Source: Rhodospirillaceae bacterium
GTDB lineage: Bacteria; Pseudomonadota; Alphaproteobacteria; Rhodospirillales; UBA2165
Assembly (NCBI GenBank): GCA_018674495.1
Contig: JABHAA010000095.1
Location: forward strand, 1 to 44,954
Length of the DNA stretch: 44,954 nucleotides
Reading direction: 5' to 3'
Shown: positions 26,718-34,425 of the stretch, piece after piece
Layout: every line of letters starts with the position of its first letter
Numbering within the stretch: the first letter of the stretch is position 1
Notes under the pieces: generated by a model
Database searches by the model: none
Seen by the model: the letters and a program-made list of their open reading frames with translations, nothing else
What the model was told of the DNA's origin: nothing
Made by a program: the position numbers and the translations under genes

Positions 26718-27364
26718 GTAATCAGGATGCCACGCGCCGCCTGGTCCTGGACAGCGCGCTGAGCCACGTGCCCTTCGATGGCTGGACCGACAAGTCCCTG
26801 GCCGCGGCCGCCCGCGATCTAGATTTATCGGCGGAAAACATGCGGCGCGCCTTTCCCGGCGGCGTTGCCGGCCTCGCCGCTTATTTCAGTGCCGAATTTG
26901 ACCGCCGCATGACGGATACATTGGCCGGACAGGATCTGGACGCCATGAAGGTGCGGGTGCGCATCGGGTTGGCGGTCCGCGCCCGACTGGAGCTATTGGC
27001 GCCGCACAAGGAAGCGGTGCGCCGCCTGGCGGCCTATAGCGCCATGCCGGGCCGGGGCTTCGCTGCCGTCCGCGCCGCCCTGGCCACCGTCGACGCCATC
27101 TGGCGCGCTGCCGGCGACAGTGCTACCGATTTCAACTATTACACCAAGCGCGGCTTGCTGGCGCCGGTCTATGGGGCAACCCTGCTTTATTGGTTGTCCG
27201 ATGAGACGGAAGGCTCCGAGGGAACTTGGGCCTTTCTGGACCGGCGGATTGCCGAGATATTGAAGATCCCGGCCATCCAGGGGCGCATCTCGCGCCTGGC
27301 GGGACGTATTCCAACGCCGCCAGGTATCCTTAATCGGGTCCGAAAACGGCTGAAATCTGCCTAA
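26714..27364 (+). CDS. COQ9-family ubiquinone biosynthesis protein
   Basis: This 216-residue protein resembles a TetR-like helical fold adapted to bind lipids. COQ9 presents ubiquinone precursors to the hydroxylase COQ7. The start [29 protein letters not shown] and the [21 protein letters not shown] segment are characteristic. The family was first described as the gene divergent from rpsU, which is the arrangement seen here. It overlaps def by four bases (ATGA), so translation is coupled. Its stop overlaps the purE stop on the opposite strand. Confidence 0.9.
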   Translation: MSNQDATRRLVLDSALSHVPFDGWTDKSLAAAARDLDLSAENMRRAFPGGVAGLAAYFSAEFDRRMTDTLAGQDLDAMKVRVRIGLAVRARLELLAPHKEAVRRLAAYSAMPGRGFAAVRAALATVDAIWRAAGDSATDFNYYTKRGLLAPVYGATLLYWLSDETEGSEGTWAFLDRRIAEILKIPAIQGRISRLAGRIPTPPGILNRVRKRLKSA

Positions 27365-27855
27365 TCGTCTTTCGGCGTTTCTACCACCGCCGCCGTTTGA
27401 TCGGCCCGGAATTTGTCCAGCGCCGCGGCCACATCGTCATCGCCCAAGGCCAGAATGGATGCCGCCAGCAAGCCTGCGTTGACGGCGCCGGAGCGACCCA
27501 CGGCCAGCGTGCCCACCGGGATGCCGGCAGGCATCTGGACCATGGAAAGAATCGCATCCAGCCCGCCCATAACCTTGCCTTCCATGGGCACGCCAAGAAC
27601 CGGAAGTGCCGTCATAGCGGCAGCCGCACCGGGCAAGGCCGCCGACATACCGGCGCCGGCGATGATCACTTGCAGCCCGTTCCCTTTGGCTGCCGAGACA
27701 TATTCGGATAAACGGTCCGGCGTCCGGTGCGCGGATATGATTTTGACTTCATTGGCGATACCCAGTTTGTCCAGCGTATCTCGGGCATGGGCCATGATGG
27801 ACCAATCGGACTGGCTGCCCATGATGATACCGACTTTGGATTTTGCTTCTGCCAA
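27361..27855 (-). CDS. purE: N5-carboxyaminoimidazole ribonucleotide mutase
   Basis: This is PurE, which converts N5-CAIR to CAIR in purine synthesis. Signatures are [10 protein letters not shown], the active-site [11 protein letters not shown] and [16 protein letters not shown], all class I PurE features. From the chosen TTG the protein is 164 residues, the usual family length. The TTG follows AGGAG by eight bases, the best start in this frame; the longest open frame would add 42 residues with no match and no ribosome site. PurK, its usual partner, is not in the window. It is 76 bases downstream of the DUF465 gene and converges on COQ9 with overlapping stops. Confidence 0.92.
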   Translation of the reverse strand: MAEAKSKVGIIMGSQSDWSIMAHARDTLDKLGIANEVKIISAHRTPDRLSEYVSAAKGNGLQVIIAGAGMSAALPGAAAAMTALPVLGVPMEGKVMGGLDAILSMVQMPAGIPVGTLAVGRSGAVNAGLLAASILALGDDDVAAALDKFRADQTAAVVETPKDD

Positions 27856-27931
27856 CGGACGTACTCCTGTATTTGCGGGCATCTGAAGGCGCGCATTATA
27901 AATTTCTCGTAGCGCGCGGCAAGGCTCAGAT

Positions 27932-28141
27932 TCAGGCAATAATATCGGGAAACAAGATGGCTTCGAGGCGCGTGATCCCATCGCGCAGCGACAGTTTTTC
28001 TTTTTTGAGGCGCTGGATTTCGAGCAGACTATCGCCGGGCGCGGCCTTCATGTCGGCGATCGCGTCGTCCAGGGAGCGGTGCTGGTCCTTCAATTCGGCC
28101 AAGCGTGCCTGCTGTTCGGATTTTTCGTCCATCAAATCCAT
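27932..28141 (-). CDS. DUF465 (YdcH-like) small coiled-coil protein
   Basis: This 69-residue hydrophilic helical protein has the DUF465 pattern of a first helix ([18 protein letters not shown]), a short turn and a second helix ([21 protein letters not shown]). The family is common in alphaproteobacteria and has no set function. It diverges from pfk and is followed by purE on the same strand. It has an alternative start three codons in. A related small protein lies at 29933-30100. Confidence 0.8.
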   Translation of the reverse strand: MDLMDEKSEQQARLAELKDQHRSLDDAIADMKAAPGDSLLEIQRLKKEKLSLRDGITRLEAILFPDIIA

Positions 28142-28159
28142 CGGCTGCTGGTTTCGCCT

Positions 28160-28187
28160 CTGACTATAGCAGAAAATCCCCTATAAT
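28160..28187 (+). promoter_or_regulatory. Promoter of the phosphofructokinase gene
   Basis: A perfect TATAAT is 16 bases after CTGACT (close to TTGACA). It lies 33 bases before the TTG start of pfk, inside the gap with the divergent DUF465 gene. The predicted leader is about 27 bases and includes GGAGG. Confidence 0.55.
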
Positions 28188-28220
28188 GGCACTGCTGCTA
28201 ATTTTGTTTGGAGGATTATC

Positions 28221-29291
28221 TTGGCGGAGCAAAGCGGGCGCACAATCGGTGTTTTAACCAGCGGCGGCGATTGTTCCGGGCTGAACGCGGTCATTCGCGC
28301 TGTTGTCCACCGCGCCATCCAAGGCTATGGCTGGCGCGTTATCGGCATTTTGGACGGCACAATCGGGCTTTTGGAGCGACCGCTGCGCACCGAGGAATTG
28401 ACGCTTAAGCTGTTCACCGGAAACGTGCTGCGCCTCGGCGGCACCATCTTGGGAACCCATAACCGGGGCGATCCGTTCGATTTCCCCATCGGCGACGGCA
28501 AAACCGAAGACCGCTCCGCACAATTCATCGATGGTTACCGCCAGCTTGGCCTTGATGGACTGATCGGTATCGGTGGCGACGGCTCGTTGAAGATATTGGA
28601 TCGATTGGCGAGCCAAGGCGGATTTCCGTTCATTGGCGTCCCCAAAACTATCGACAACGACGTGCCCATGACGGAACAGGCGGTTGGCTTTTCCACCGCC
28701 GTCGGCGCCGCTGTCGAGGCTCTCGACCGGTTGCAGCCGACGGCGGCCAGCCACAACCGGGTCATGGTGTTGGAAGTGATGGGCCGCGACGCCGGCCATA
28801 TCGCCCTTTATGCCGGCATCGGCGGCGGCGCCGATGTCATTTTGATCCCTGAGATTCCCTATTCCATGGATGCCATTGCCGAACAGATCCGCAAGCTCCA
28901 GGCGCGCGGCCATAAACATGCGCTGGTGGTCGTCGCCGAAGCCGCTCGTGAAGCCGGGCCGCCGCGCACCGGCACCGTTCCGGGCGGCGTTGGCCATGAG
29001 CTTGGCCAGCGCATTGCCGAGGCGACCGGCGCTGAAACCCGGGTGACGGTGCTTGGCCATGTGCAAAGGGGCGGCGTGCCCGACGCATTCGACCGGATCA
29101 CCGCCTCAGCCTTTGGGGTGCGCGCCGTCGATCTTCTGGCCGAAGGCGCCCAAGGCCGCATGGTGGCCTGGCAGCACCGCCAGGTGGTCGACGTATCATT
29201 GGCCGAGGTCAATGCCCGCGTGCGCCCGGTTGGCCTGGACGATACACTGGTGATCACGGCCAGAGGCCTCGGCATCTGTCTTGGAGATTGA
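28221..29291 (+). CDS. 6-phosphofructokinase
   Basis: This 356-residue enzyme of the PfkA family phosphorylates fructose 6-phosphate. It has GVLTSGGDCSGLNAVIRA at the start, GIGGDGS (residues 116-122), PKTIDND (141-147, with the catalytic aspartate) and MGRDAGHIAL. The glycine in GGDGS favours ATP as donor, as in E. coli PfkA. The lysine in PKTIDND is the residue usual in pyrophosphate-dependent enzymes and in the ATP-dependent actinobacterial-type subgroup. Donor specificity is therefore uncertain. The TTG start has GGAGG seven bases upstream. It is followed after three bases by the TIGR02444 gene. An active glycolytic or gluconeogenic role is implied together with pyk. Confidence 0.9.
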   Translation: MAEQSGRTIGVLTSGGDCSGLNAVIRAVVHRAIQGYGWRVIGILDGTIGLLERPLRTEELTLKLFTGNVLRLGGTILGTHNRGDPFDFPIGDGKTEDRSAQFIDGYRQLGLDGLIGIGGDGSLKILDRLASQGGFPFIGVPKTIDNDVPMTEQAVGFSTAVGAAVEALDRLQPTAASHNRVMVLEVMGRDAGHIALYAGIGGGADVILIPEIPYSMDAIAEQIRKLQARGHKHALVVVAEAAREAGPPRTGTVPGGVGHELGQRIAEATGAETRVTVLGHVQRGGVPDAFDRITASAFGVRAVDLLAEGAQGRMVAWQHRQVVDVSLAEVNARVRPVGLDDTLVITARGLGICLGD

Positions 29292-29294
29292 AAA

Positions 29295-29816
29295 ATGCAA
29301 TGGCCAGATAATGCGTTCTGGGACTTCTCGCTTCAGGTATACGGCGGCAACGGCGTGCCCGCCATTTGCCTCGGCGTGCAAGACAGCCACACAGCCGATA
29401 TCAATTTGCTGCTCTATTGCGCCTGGGCCGGCGCCCTCGGCCACCGGATAAGCGCCGCCGATCTGGCCTTGGCGAAAGAAGCGGTTGGGCGCTGGCACCT
29501 GGAAATCGTGGTCGCCTTGCGCGGCCTTCGGACCATGTTAAAGACCGATCAGATGGGATGCGCGTCCGATACCGCCGAGGCGATTCGCGCCGAAATCAAA
29601 TCGGCGGAGCTGAACGCCGAGCATGGCGAGCAAATTATGTTGTCCGGGGTATTGGATAAATTGCGCCAATCGGGCGGCGAGGACCGGTGCGCCGCAGCCG
29701 AATTCAATATGCGATTTTACCTGGAAAGCCTGGGCAAAGGCTTGCAAAAAGCCGACGCCGATGGGCTTCAAATCATCGCCGGAATTGCCTCCAAAGCCGA
29801 TGCGGGCAGCGCATGA
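29295..29816 (+). CDS. TIGR02444 family protein
   Basis: This 173-residue soluble protein begins WPDNAFWDFSLQVYGGNGVPAICLGVQD, a signature I recognise as the TIGR02444/DUF2390 family of unknown function. It continues with DINLLLYCAWAG, and a charged helical C-terminal half (AIRAEIKSAELNAEHGEQIM). No catalytic motif is seen. It follows pfk by three bases and is co-transcribed with it. The co-location with pfk may be incidental. Confidence 0.8.
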   Translation: MQWPDNAFWDFSLQVYGGNGVPAICLGVQDSHTADINLLLYCAWAGALGHRISAADLALAKEAVGRWHLEIVVALRGLRTMLKTDQMGCASDTAEAIRAEIKSAELNAEHGEQIMLSGVLDKLRQSGGEDRCAAAEFNMRFYLESLGKGLQKADADGLQIIAGIASKADAGSA

Positions 29817-29839
29817 GTATCGCTCTCATTTGCCTGTAA

Positions 29840-29869
29840 TTGAGGCAAAAAAGGCGTTTTCACTAGAAT
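29840..29869 (+). promoter_or_regulatory. Promoter of the 55-residue DUF465 gene
   Basis: TTGAGG and TAGAAT are 18 bases apart. The expected +1 is about 57 bases before the small gene's ATG. The local stretch is AT-rich compared with its surroundings. Confidence 0.4.
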
Positions 29870-29932
29870 GTTTTTTGCGGAAGGATTATGGTTTTGTAGT
29901 TGGAGAATGATTTGGCTAATGGAGGTTACTGA

Positions 29933-30100
29933 ATGACGGAGCAGGATAAAGTCTCGAATTTACGGTCCCGCCACAGCGAATTAGACGCCAAGTTAGATCG
30001 CGAAGGTGACCGACCTCTTCCAGATGAACTGCTGGTGGCAAATCTCAAACGCGAAAAGTTGAAAATCAAAGACGAACTTGCGAGTATGAACGCGCTCTAA
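29933..30100 (+). CDS. DUF465-like microprotein (55 residues)
   Basis: A 55-residue hydrophilic protein (begins MTEQDKVSNLRSRHSELDAK) has the same two-helix plan as DUF465: a first helix with RSRHSELDAKLD, a turn at PLPDE, and a second helix with LKREKLKIKDEL. The ATG lies seven bases after GGAGG. A promoter-like pair precedes it and a hairpin follows it, which makes it a likely independent gene. It is a paralogue in plan of the DUF465 protein on the other side of pfk. Its function is unknown. Confidence 0.72.
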   Translation: MTEQDKVSNLRSRHSELDAKLDREGDRPLPDELLVANLKREKLKIKDELASMNAL

Positions 30101-30133
30101 CGAGCGCCGATCCTCTCAAAGCAGCGTGGATTC

Positions 30134-30154
30134 TTCCGGCGCATCAAGCCGGAA
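30134..30154 (+). terminator. Hairpin downstream of the DUF465 microprotein
   Basis: TTCCGGC pairs perfectly with GCCGGAA across a seven-base loop. The following stretch is T-rich but interrupted (ACACATTTCCTTTTATT), so efficiency is uncertain. It could also end the opposite TrcR transcript. Confidence 0.45.
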
Positions 30155-30234
30155 ACACATTTCCTTTTATTATATTTTCAATGGTGCCCGAGCGCGGACC
30201 AAGCGCCGCCAAGCCTGCTATTGCCCCGAAGCGA

Positions 30235-31020
30235 TCAGCCCTGGCTGCTTTCGTCTGCCGGGCTCTCTTCAGCCGGGCTTTCCGCAGGGTTCTCTGCAGC
30301 AGGGCTTTCCTCGGCCGGGCGTTCCTTGAACAGTGTTTCGGCACTGACTTCGGGTTCGGCCTCAGGCTCCGGTGCGCGTATTGTCTCGCCGAAGACCTCT
30401 TGCGGCTTCAGCGGTCCGGTCGCCGCTATGGTGGACTCCGGCGCCGACTCGATTGCGGCCTCTGCTTCCGGCGTGGGCGCCGGCGCGCGGCTGGTACCGG
30501 CCCGGGCGCGTGCGATGGCGACCATCTTTTCCAAATCATCGGGCGTGCACAGACCCAGATAGACTGGGCTTTGCGGCTTGATGTTGGTGGTGTTGTGATG
30601 GGTCTTGTCGCGCACTGCGTTGATCGTCGGTTTGGTGGTTCCGATTAGGCGTGAGACTTGCGCGTCGCTCAGTTCGGGATAGTTGCGTAAAAGCCAGGCG
30701 ATGGCATCGGGCCGGTCTTGGCGCTTCGATATGGGAGTGTAGCGGGCGCCCTTTTGGCGCACCTTGGGCAACGGAACGTTGGGCTTGGCCATTTCCAGTT
30801 CGGCGCCGCCATCGGCTTCGCAGCGGGTGATTTCTTCTTTGGTCAACTGGCCATTGGCGAGCGGATCAAGCCCGTGCATGCCGGGCGCCACTTCGCCATC
30901 GGCGATGGCCTGCACTTCGAGAGCATGAAGCGCGCAATACGCCGCAATTTGATCGAAGGTCAGGGTCGTATTATCGACCAGCCATACGGCGGTGGCCTTG
31001 GGCATGAGTGGCTGTGCCAT
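30235..31020 (-). CDS. trcR: DUF1013 family protein, TrcR-like cell-cycle transcriptional regulator
   Basis: This 261-residue protein matches the alphaproteobacterial family annotated as cell cycle transcriptional regulator TrcR. The start MAQPLMPKATAVWLVDNTTL and the following CALHALEVQAIADGEVA are diagnostic. A central helix-turn-helix is seen at RPDAIAWLLRNYPELSDAQV followed by SRLIGTTKPTINAVRD. The C-terminal third is low complexity, rich in A, E, P and S (ESPAAENPAESPAEESPADE). The ATG is chosen over a 27-codon upstream extension because it matches the family and has AGGAAG before it. The low-complexity tail is longer than I would expect for typical members. Confidence 0.85.
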   Translation of the reverse strand: MAQPLMPKATAVWLVDNTTLTFDQIAAYCALHALEVQAIADGEVAPGMHGLDPLANGQLTKEEITRCEADGGAELEMAKPNVPLPKVRQKGARYTPISKRQDRPDAIAWLLRNYPELSDAQVSRLIGTTKPTINAVRDKTHHNTTNIKPQSPVYLGLCTPDDLEKMVAIARARAGTSRAPAPTPEAEAAIESAPESTIAATGPLKPQEVFGETIRAPEPEAEPEVSAETLFKERPAEESPAAENPAESPAEESPADESSQG

Positions 31021-31223
31021 TTTCTTGCTTCCTACATATTGCCAATGCCCGGCGCCCCGGATACGGATTTCTTGATCACGAACCCAAAACTTCGGGATCA
31101 CGCGAACAATTGACGCATTGCACTGACGGGTTTCACTAGGGAATGATTAAGGCTGCAACGCCTTGAATTTCTTGGGCGAATATACAAGCGAAGCGGCCCA
31201 GCGTCAAACCTAAGCCCTACCCA

Positions 31224-32225
31224 TCAGGTGCTCAGCATCACCTTGCCGATATGGTGGCCCTCCTCAAGGATGGCGTGCGCCTCGGCGGCTTGGGCCAGGG
31301 GTAGGACGGCGAAAATTTCCGGCTTGATCTGGCCCGCTTCGATCAATGGCCAGACTTGGGCGCGCAGCGCATCGGCGATGGCGCTCTTGAATTCAACGGA
31401 ACGGGTGCGCAATGTTGAGCCCGATATGGTATGGCGCTTGAGCATCAATTTGGTGACATTGATTTCGGCGCTTGATCCGCCCAAGGTGGCGATAACCGAA
31501 ATGCGCCCGTCGGCGGCAAGGCAGTCCAATTCCCGTTGCAGATAATCACTACCGACCATGTCGAGGATCACATCGGCGCCGCGCCCGTCGGTGAATTTGT
31601 TCACCTCCTCGGCAAAATCCTGGGTCTTGTAGTTGATCGCCAGCGCGGCTCCCAAATCCCGGCAGGCTTGGCATTTTTCTTCTGTGCCGGCGGTGGCGAT
31701 GACCGGGTGGCCCAAATTCGAGGCGATCATGATGGCTGCCGTTCCGATGCCGCTGGAGCCGCCCTGAACCAGCAGAGTTTCGCCCGGCGCCAGGCGGCCC
31801 CGATCAAACACGTTCGACCAGACGGTAAAAAATGTTTCCGGCAAAGCCGCCGCTTCGATCATCGACAGTGCGCCGGGAGCGCTAAGCGCCTGGGCGCCCG
31901 GGGCAACGCAATATTCCGCATAGCCTCCACCGGCCACGAGCGCCGTGACTTTATCGCCGATCTGCCAGCCGGTATCGCCCTCGCCCAGGGCCGCAACCCG
32001 GCCGGCGATTTCCAGGCCGGGAATATCGCTGACGCCGGGGGGCGGCGGATATTGGCCTCGGCGCTGCATCAAATCGGGCCGGTTGACGCCGGCCGCCGCA
32101 ACTTCGATCAGTATTTCACCGGCGCCCGGCGTTGGCACCGGGCGCAAGGCTGGCTGCAAGGCTTCGGGCTCTCCCGGCACGGGGACTTCAATGCAGGTCA
32201 TTTCATTGGGCAGATCGCCGGACAT
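31224..32225 (-). CDS. NAD(P)H:quinone oxidoreductase / medium-chain dehydrogenase family (zinc-free)
   Basis: This 333-residue protein is of the quinone oxidoreductase (PIG3/QOR) branch. The N-terminal GroES-like domain has AAGVNRPDLMQRRGQYPPPPG, and the NADPH-binding Rossmann domain has LVQGGSSGIGTAAIMIAS. There are no clustered cysteines for structural zinc. It reduces quinones or other electrophiles with NADPH. The ATG is chosen because AGGAGA precedes it; the frame extends seven codons upstream. It diverges from the DUF1192 gene. The 203-base gap to TrcR shows no obvious RNA or ORF. Confidence 0.88.
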   Translation of the reverse strand: MSGDLPNEMTCIEVPVPGEPEALQPALRPVPTPGAGEILIEVAAAGVNRPDLMQRRGQYPPPPGVSDIPGLEIAGRVAALGEGDTGWQIGDKVTALVAGGGYAEYCVAPGAQALSAPGALSMIEAAALPETFFTVWSNVFDRGRLAPGETLLVQGGSSGIGTAAIMIASNLGHPVIATAGTEEKCQACRDLGAALAINYKTQDFAEEVNKFTDGRGADVILDMVGSDYLQRELDCLAADGRISVIATLGGSSAEINVTKLMLKRHTISGSTLRTRSVEFKSAIADALRAQVWPLIEAGQIKPEIFAVLPLAQAAEAHAILEEGHHIGKVMLST

Positions 32226-32323
32226 GGCGTGTCTCCTAGGGTTCATTGTCTATTGGCGGCAATGCTTGGTCTTAGTATGCTGCGCACCCGGCGGCAAGCT
32301 ACCTTGTTCGGAGGCGACGCGAC

Positions 32324-32506
32324 ATGGATACCGACGATCTTGAACCCGCAGCCAAAAAGCCGGATGCCAAAAACCTTGAGGTCATGTCTATTGAAGCATT
32401 GGGCGAATATATAGCCGAGCTTGAGGGCGAGATCGAACGGGTACACACCGAAATCGCGCTTAAAGAAAAAGCCCGTAACGGCGCCGAATCCGTCTTTCGG
32501 AAGTAG
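32324..32506 (+). CDS. DUF1192 family small protein
   Basis: This is a 60-residue protein. MSIEALGEYIAELEGEIERV and the following EIALKEKARNGAESVFRK form the DUF1192 signature: a short coiled coil with K-ARN-GAE-VFR. The family is restricted largely to alphaproteobacteria and has no set role. It diverges from the quinone oxidoreductase. A strong terminator lies about 140 bases downstream. Confidence 0.87.
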   Translation: MDTDDLEPAAKKPDAKNLEVMSIEALGEYIAELEGEIERVHTEIALKEKARNGAESVFRK

Positions 32507-32647
32507 TCCAGACACCGACGCGGCCAGTGCCGCTTTCGCCAGATTCCATTAAGCATCCATTAACGGGCGTCTGTTACCGTGACGGTGATCGATGAGATCG
32601 GATGGCGATTGCCGTTCGTATCTTTTTGATGCCTCCCTGTTAAACTT

Positions 32648-32678
32648 AAGCCGTCTCCGTTCGAGGCGGCTTTTTTTT
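32648..32678 (+). terminator. Rho-independent terminator
   Basis: The stem GCCGTCTC pairs with GAGGCGGC (one G-U pair) around the loop CGTTC and is extended by AA/TT. Eight T follow. It ends transcription from DUF1192 or from a small RNA within the gap. Confidence 0.8.
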
Positions 32679-32698
32679 AACGGAAAGGCGATTCACTG

Positions 32699-32728
32699 TT
32701 GACCGGCTGGTCCCGTCTTGTTTACAGT
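32699..32728 (+). promoter_or_regulatory. Candidate promoter in the non-coding gap
   Basis: TTGACC and TACAGT are 18 bases apart, just after a terminator. The predicted +1 near 32735 would give an RNA of about 100 bases ending at the next hairpin. Confidence 0.4.
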
Positions 32729-32734
32729 CTGTCC

Positions 32735-32838
32735 GCACACAGATTTGAGACGAATTCGGCGAGCAAAATTCGGGCGAATTCAACAGGCGAGTTTAACAGG
32801 GAATAATAAATGGGGCTGCCGAAAAGGCGCCCCTTTTT
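32735..32838 (+). ncRNA. Candidate small RNA of unknown family
   Basis: A promoter-like pair before it and a terminator hairpin at its end define a possible ~104-base transcript. It contains two copies of GAATTC, with CGAATTCG and GCGAATTC 22 bases apart, which could pair with each other or with themselves. It shows no match to the conserved cores of SRP RNA or tmRNA. I cannot exclude that the hairpin only ends the cyclase transcript. Confidence 0.35.
32812..32838. terminator. Bidirectional Rho-independent terminator
   Basis: GGGGC and GCC pair with GGC and GCCCC around the loop GAAAA with a single bulged T. Five T follow on the plus strand. On the minus strand ATTTATTATT follows, so it may also end the cyclase mRNA. 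Confidence 0.6.
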
Positions 32839-32904
32839 CTTTGCCCAATGGACGCTGCGGGCAATGGCGGCAATTCACAATTCTGATCTGGATTATGCGG
32901 TTGC

Positions 32905-34425
32905 CTAGGCCGCCGCGGGCGCTGGCGCGGGTGCAGCCGCTGGGGCGGGGGCGGCAGGTTCGGCCGCCTCGGCGCCGGTTTGCCAGACGGCTTCGAAAAG
33001 CGAGATCGGCTCCTTGAAGCCTTTCATTTCGCGGGTGCCCCGGCTTTGGAACTGGATTGCCTTGCCCTGGCAGATACCTTTCACGGTTTCGGACACAAAA
33101 ATCTGATAATTGCCGGCCTTATCGACGATGCGCGCCGCCAATTGCACGGTGGTGCCGAACAGATCGGCATCCTCGACAATTGGCTCACCGGCGTTGATGC
33201 CGATCTTGATGCCGAGGGGCACGGTCGGATTGGTGGCGTTGTCCTGATAGGTTTTGCGTTGGATGTATATGGCCGCCTCGACACCTTGGGCGGTATTGGA
33301 GAAGGACGCCATGATGCCGTCGCCGGTATGCTTGACCTCGCGTCCCTGATAGGTGGTCAGCGCGGCGCGGACGATCCGGTTGTGGGTGCGCACAACCTCC
33401 TGCGCGGCCTCATCGCCGTGGTTCTGCGTCATCGCCGTGGAGCCGACGATATCGGTGAACATGACGGCGATGGTGCCGCTTGATGTTTGCTCATCGGCGG
33501 CGCGGGTGTTCCATTGATCGAGCGCCTTATCAAGCGACATCGCCGCCTCGGCGTTGCCGCGCATCTGCCCCTGCATGGCCTCGCGACCGGATTCGATCAT
33601 GCCCAAATATTTCGGATTGCGCATATAGTCTTCGTAGGACTGGGTGAATTTTTTCGCCTGCTCCCGGCTGGTACCCAGAACGCCGACGCTGTCGATGAGA
33701 ATATTCTCCAGCTCTTCGGGGGTTAGATCGTCGGTCTGGCCAAGCGCCTCGCAAGCGCCGGCAAGGTATAAGTTGACGCCGAATTTGGAAAAGGTATCTA
33801 GTTTTGGGCGGGATTTCATGACCTGTTCCAGGCCCCGCGACAGAAACGTCATCAGCGTGACCTTTTGTTTCTCGGCGGCTACGGACAATTTTGAGGTGAC
33901 CACTTTTGGCTGCTCATCGGCGCCATCTTCATCGGAGGCCAAGGACGCCGCCAGCACGTCTTCAAGTTCGGCCTCTTCCTCGTTCAATTGATTGATCAGT
34001 TTCGATTCGTCCTCGGCCCGCCTGGACTTTTGCCTCTTCAGCGCATCCTTTTGCGCTTTCGTCAATTTCGGCGGCTTCAAGGTCTCCTTCCAGAGGTTTT
34101 GCTCCGCGGCCTCGAATTTTTTGACCTCGCTGGTTCCGGCCAGTTCTTCCTTCGAAATAAACGCATAGCCCGACGCGCCCAGGCTAAGCACGAAGCCGGC
34201 CAAAAATACGATAAACAGGAAATTGGAATAATTGCCGCGGCCGATGACGCCGCGCAGTTCTGGCAGCTCGGCGACCGCCAGGGCGATCACCCAGGTCACC
34301 ATGCCCGATATAAAGAAACTGGCGATGGCGATGATCGCAATTTTGGCGAAGACGTTGCGCCCTTTGCGCACCGCAGCGGCGGGCGCAGTCGCAGCTGCCC
34401 GGCTAGCCAAGCTGCTGCGCTCCAA
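32905..34425 (-). CDS. Membrane-anchored class III adenylate cyclase
   Basis: This 506-residue protein has two N-terminal membrane helices (about 28-52 and 68-90), a charged middle region, a helical segment (~200-290) and a class III nucleotide cyclase domain (~315-480). Metal aspartates are D325 (MFTDIVGST) and D369 (HTGDGIMASF). K365 and D421 specify adenine, so the product should be cAMP. R432 is present, but the transition-state asparagine is Q428. The C-terminal tail is A/P-rich. The start is an uncertain TTG without a ribosome site; no in-frame ATG lies upstream before the stop. A cyclic-nucleotide-binding protein lies at 42220-43347. Regulation by membrane or stress signals is plausible but not shown. 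Confidence 0.87.
   Translation of the reverse strand: MERSSLASRAAATAPAAAVRKGRNVFAKIAIIAIASFFISGMVTWVIALAVAELPELRGVIGRGNYSNFLFIVFLAGFVLSLGASGYAFISKEELAGTSEVKKFEAAEQNLWKETLKPPKLTKAQKDALKRQKSRRAEDESKLINQLNEEEAELEDVLAASLASDEDGADEQPKVVTSKLSVAAEKQKVTLMTFLSRGLEQVMKSRPKLDTFSKFGVNLYLAGACEALGQTDDLTPEELENILIDSVGVLGTSREQAKKFTQSYEDYMRNPKYLGMIESGREAMQGQMRGNAEAAMSLDKALDQWNTRAADEQTSSGTIAVMFTDIVGSTAMTQNHGDEAAQEVVRTHNRIVRAALTTYQGREVKHTGDGIMASFSNTAQGVEAAIYIQRKTYQDNATNPTVPLGIKIGINAGEPIVEDADLFGTTVQLAARIVDKAGNYQIFVSETVKGICQGKAIQFQSRGTREMKGFKEPISLFEAVWQTGAEAAEPAAPAPAAAPAPAPAAA

Larger units (their letters stand above)
32507..32904. other. Non-coding stretch with two terminators, a promoter and a possible small RNA
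   Basis: This 398-base gap between the DUF1192 gene and the convergent cyclase gene holds no convincing protein gene. It contains a terminator, a sigma70-like promoter and a second hairpin with T-runs on both sides. A GCCTCCCTG sequence (anti-Shine-Dalgarno-like) lies 15 bases before the first terminator. A 32-codon ORF starting at 32810 runs through the second hairpin and is doubtful. Confidence 0.5.

Noticed and set aside
29831..29847. TTGCCT/AGGCAA hairpin as a terminator
   Set aside because: The T-run lies on the wrong side on both strands. The stem overlaps a better promoter candidate.
32650..32678. GTTCGAG resembling a tRNA T-loop
   Set aside because: It forms the loop of a terminator stem followed by eight T; there are no D or anticodon arms around it.
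32810..32908. 32-codon ORF (starts MGLPKRRPFF) with AGGGA upstream
   Set aside because: It runs directly through a terminator hairpin and overlaps the cyclase stop; a structural reading of the sequence is simpler.
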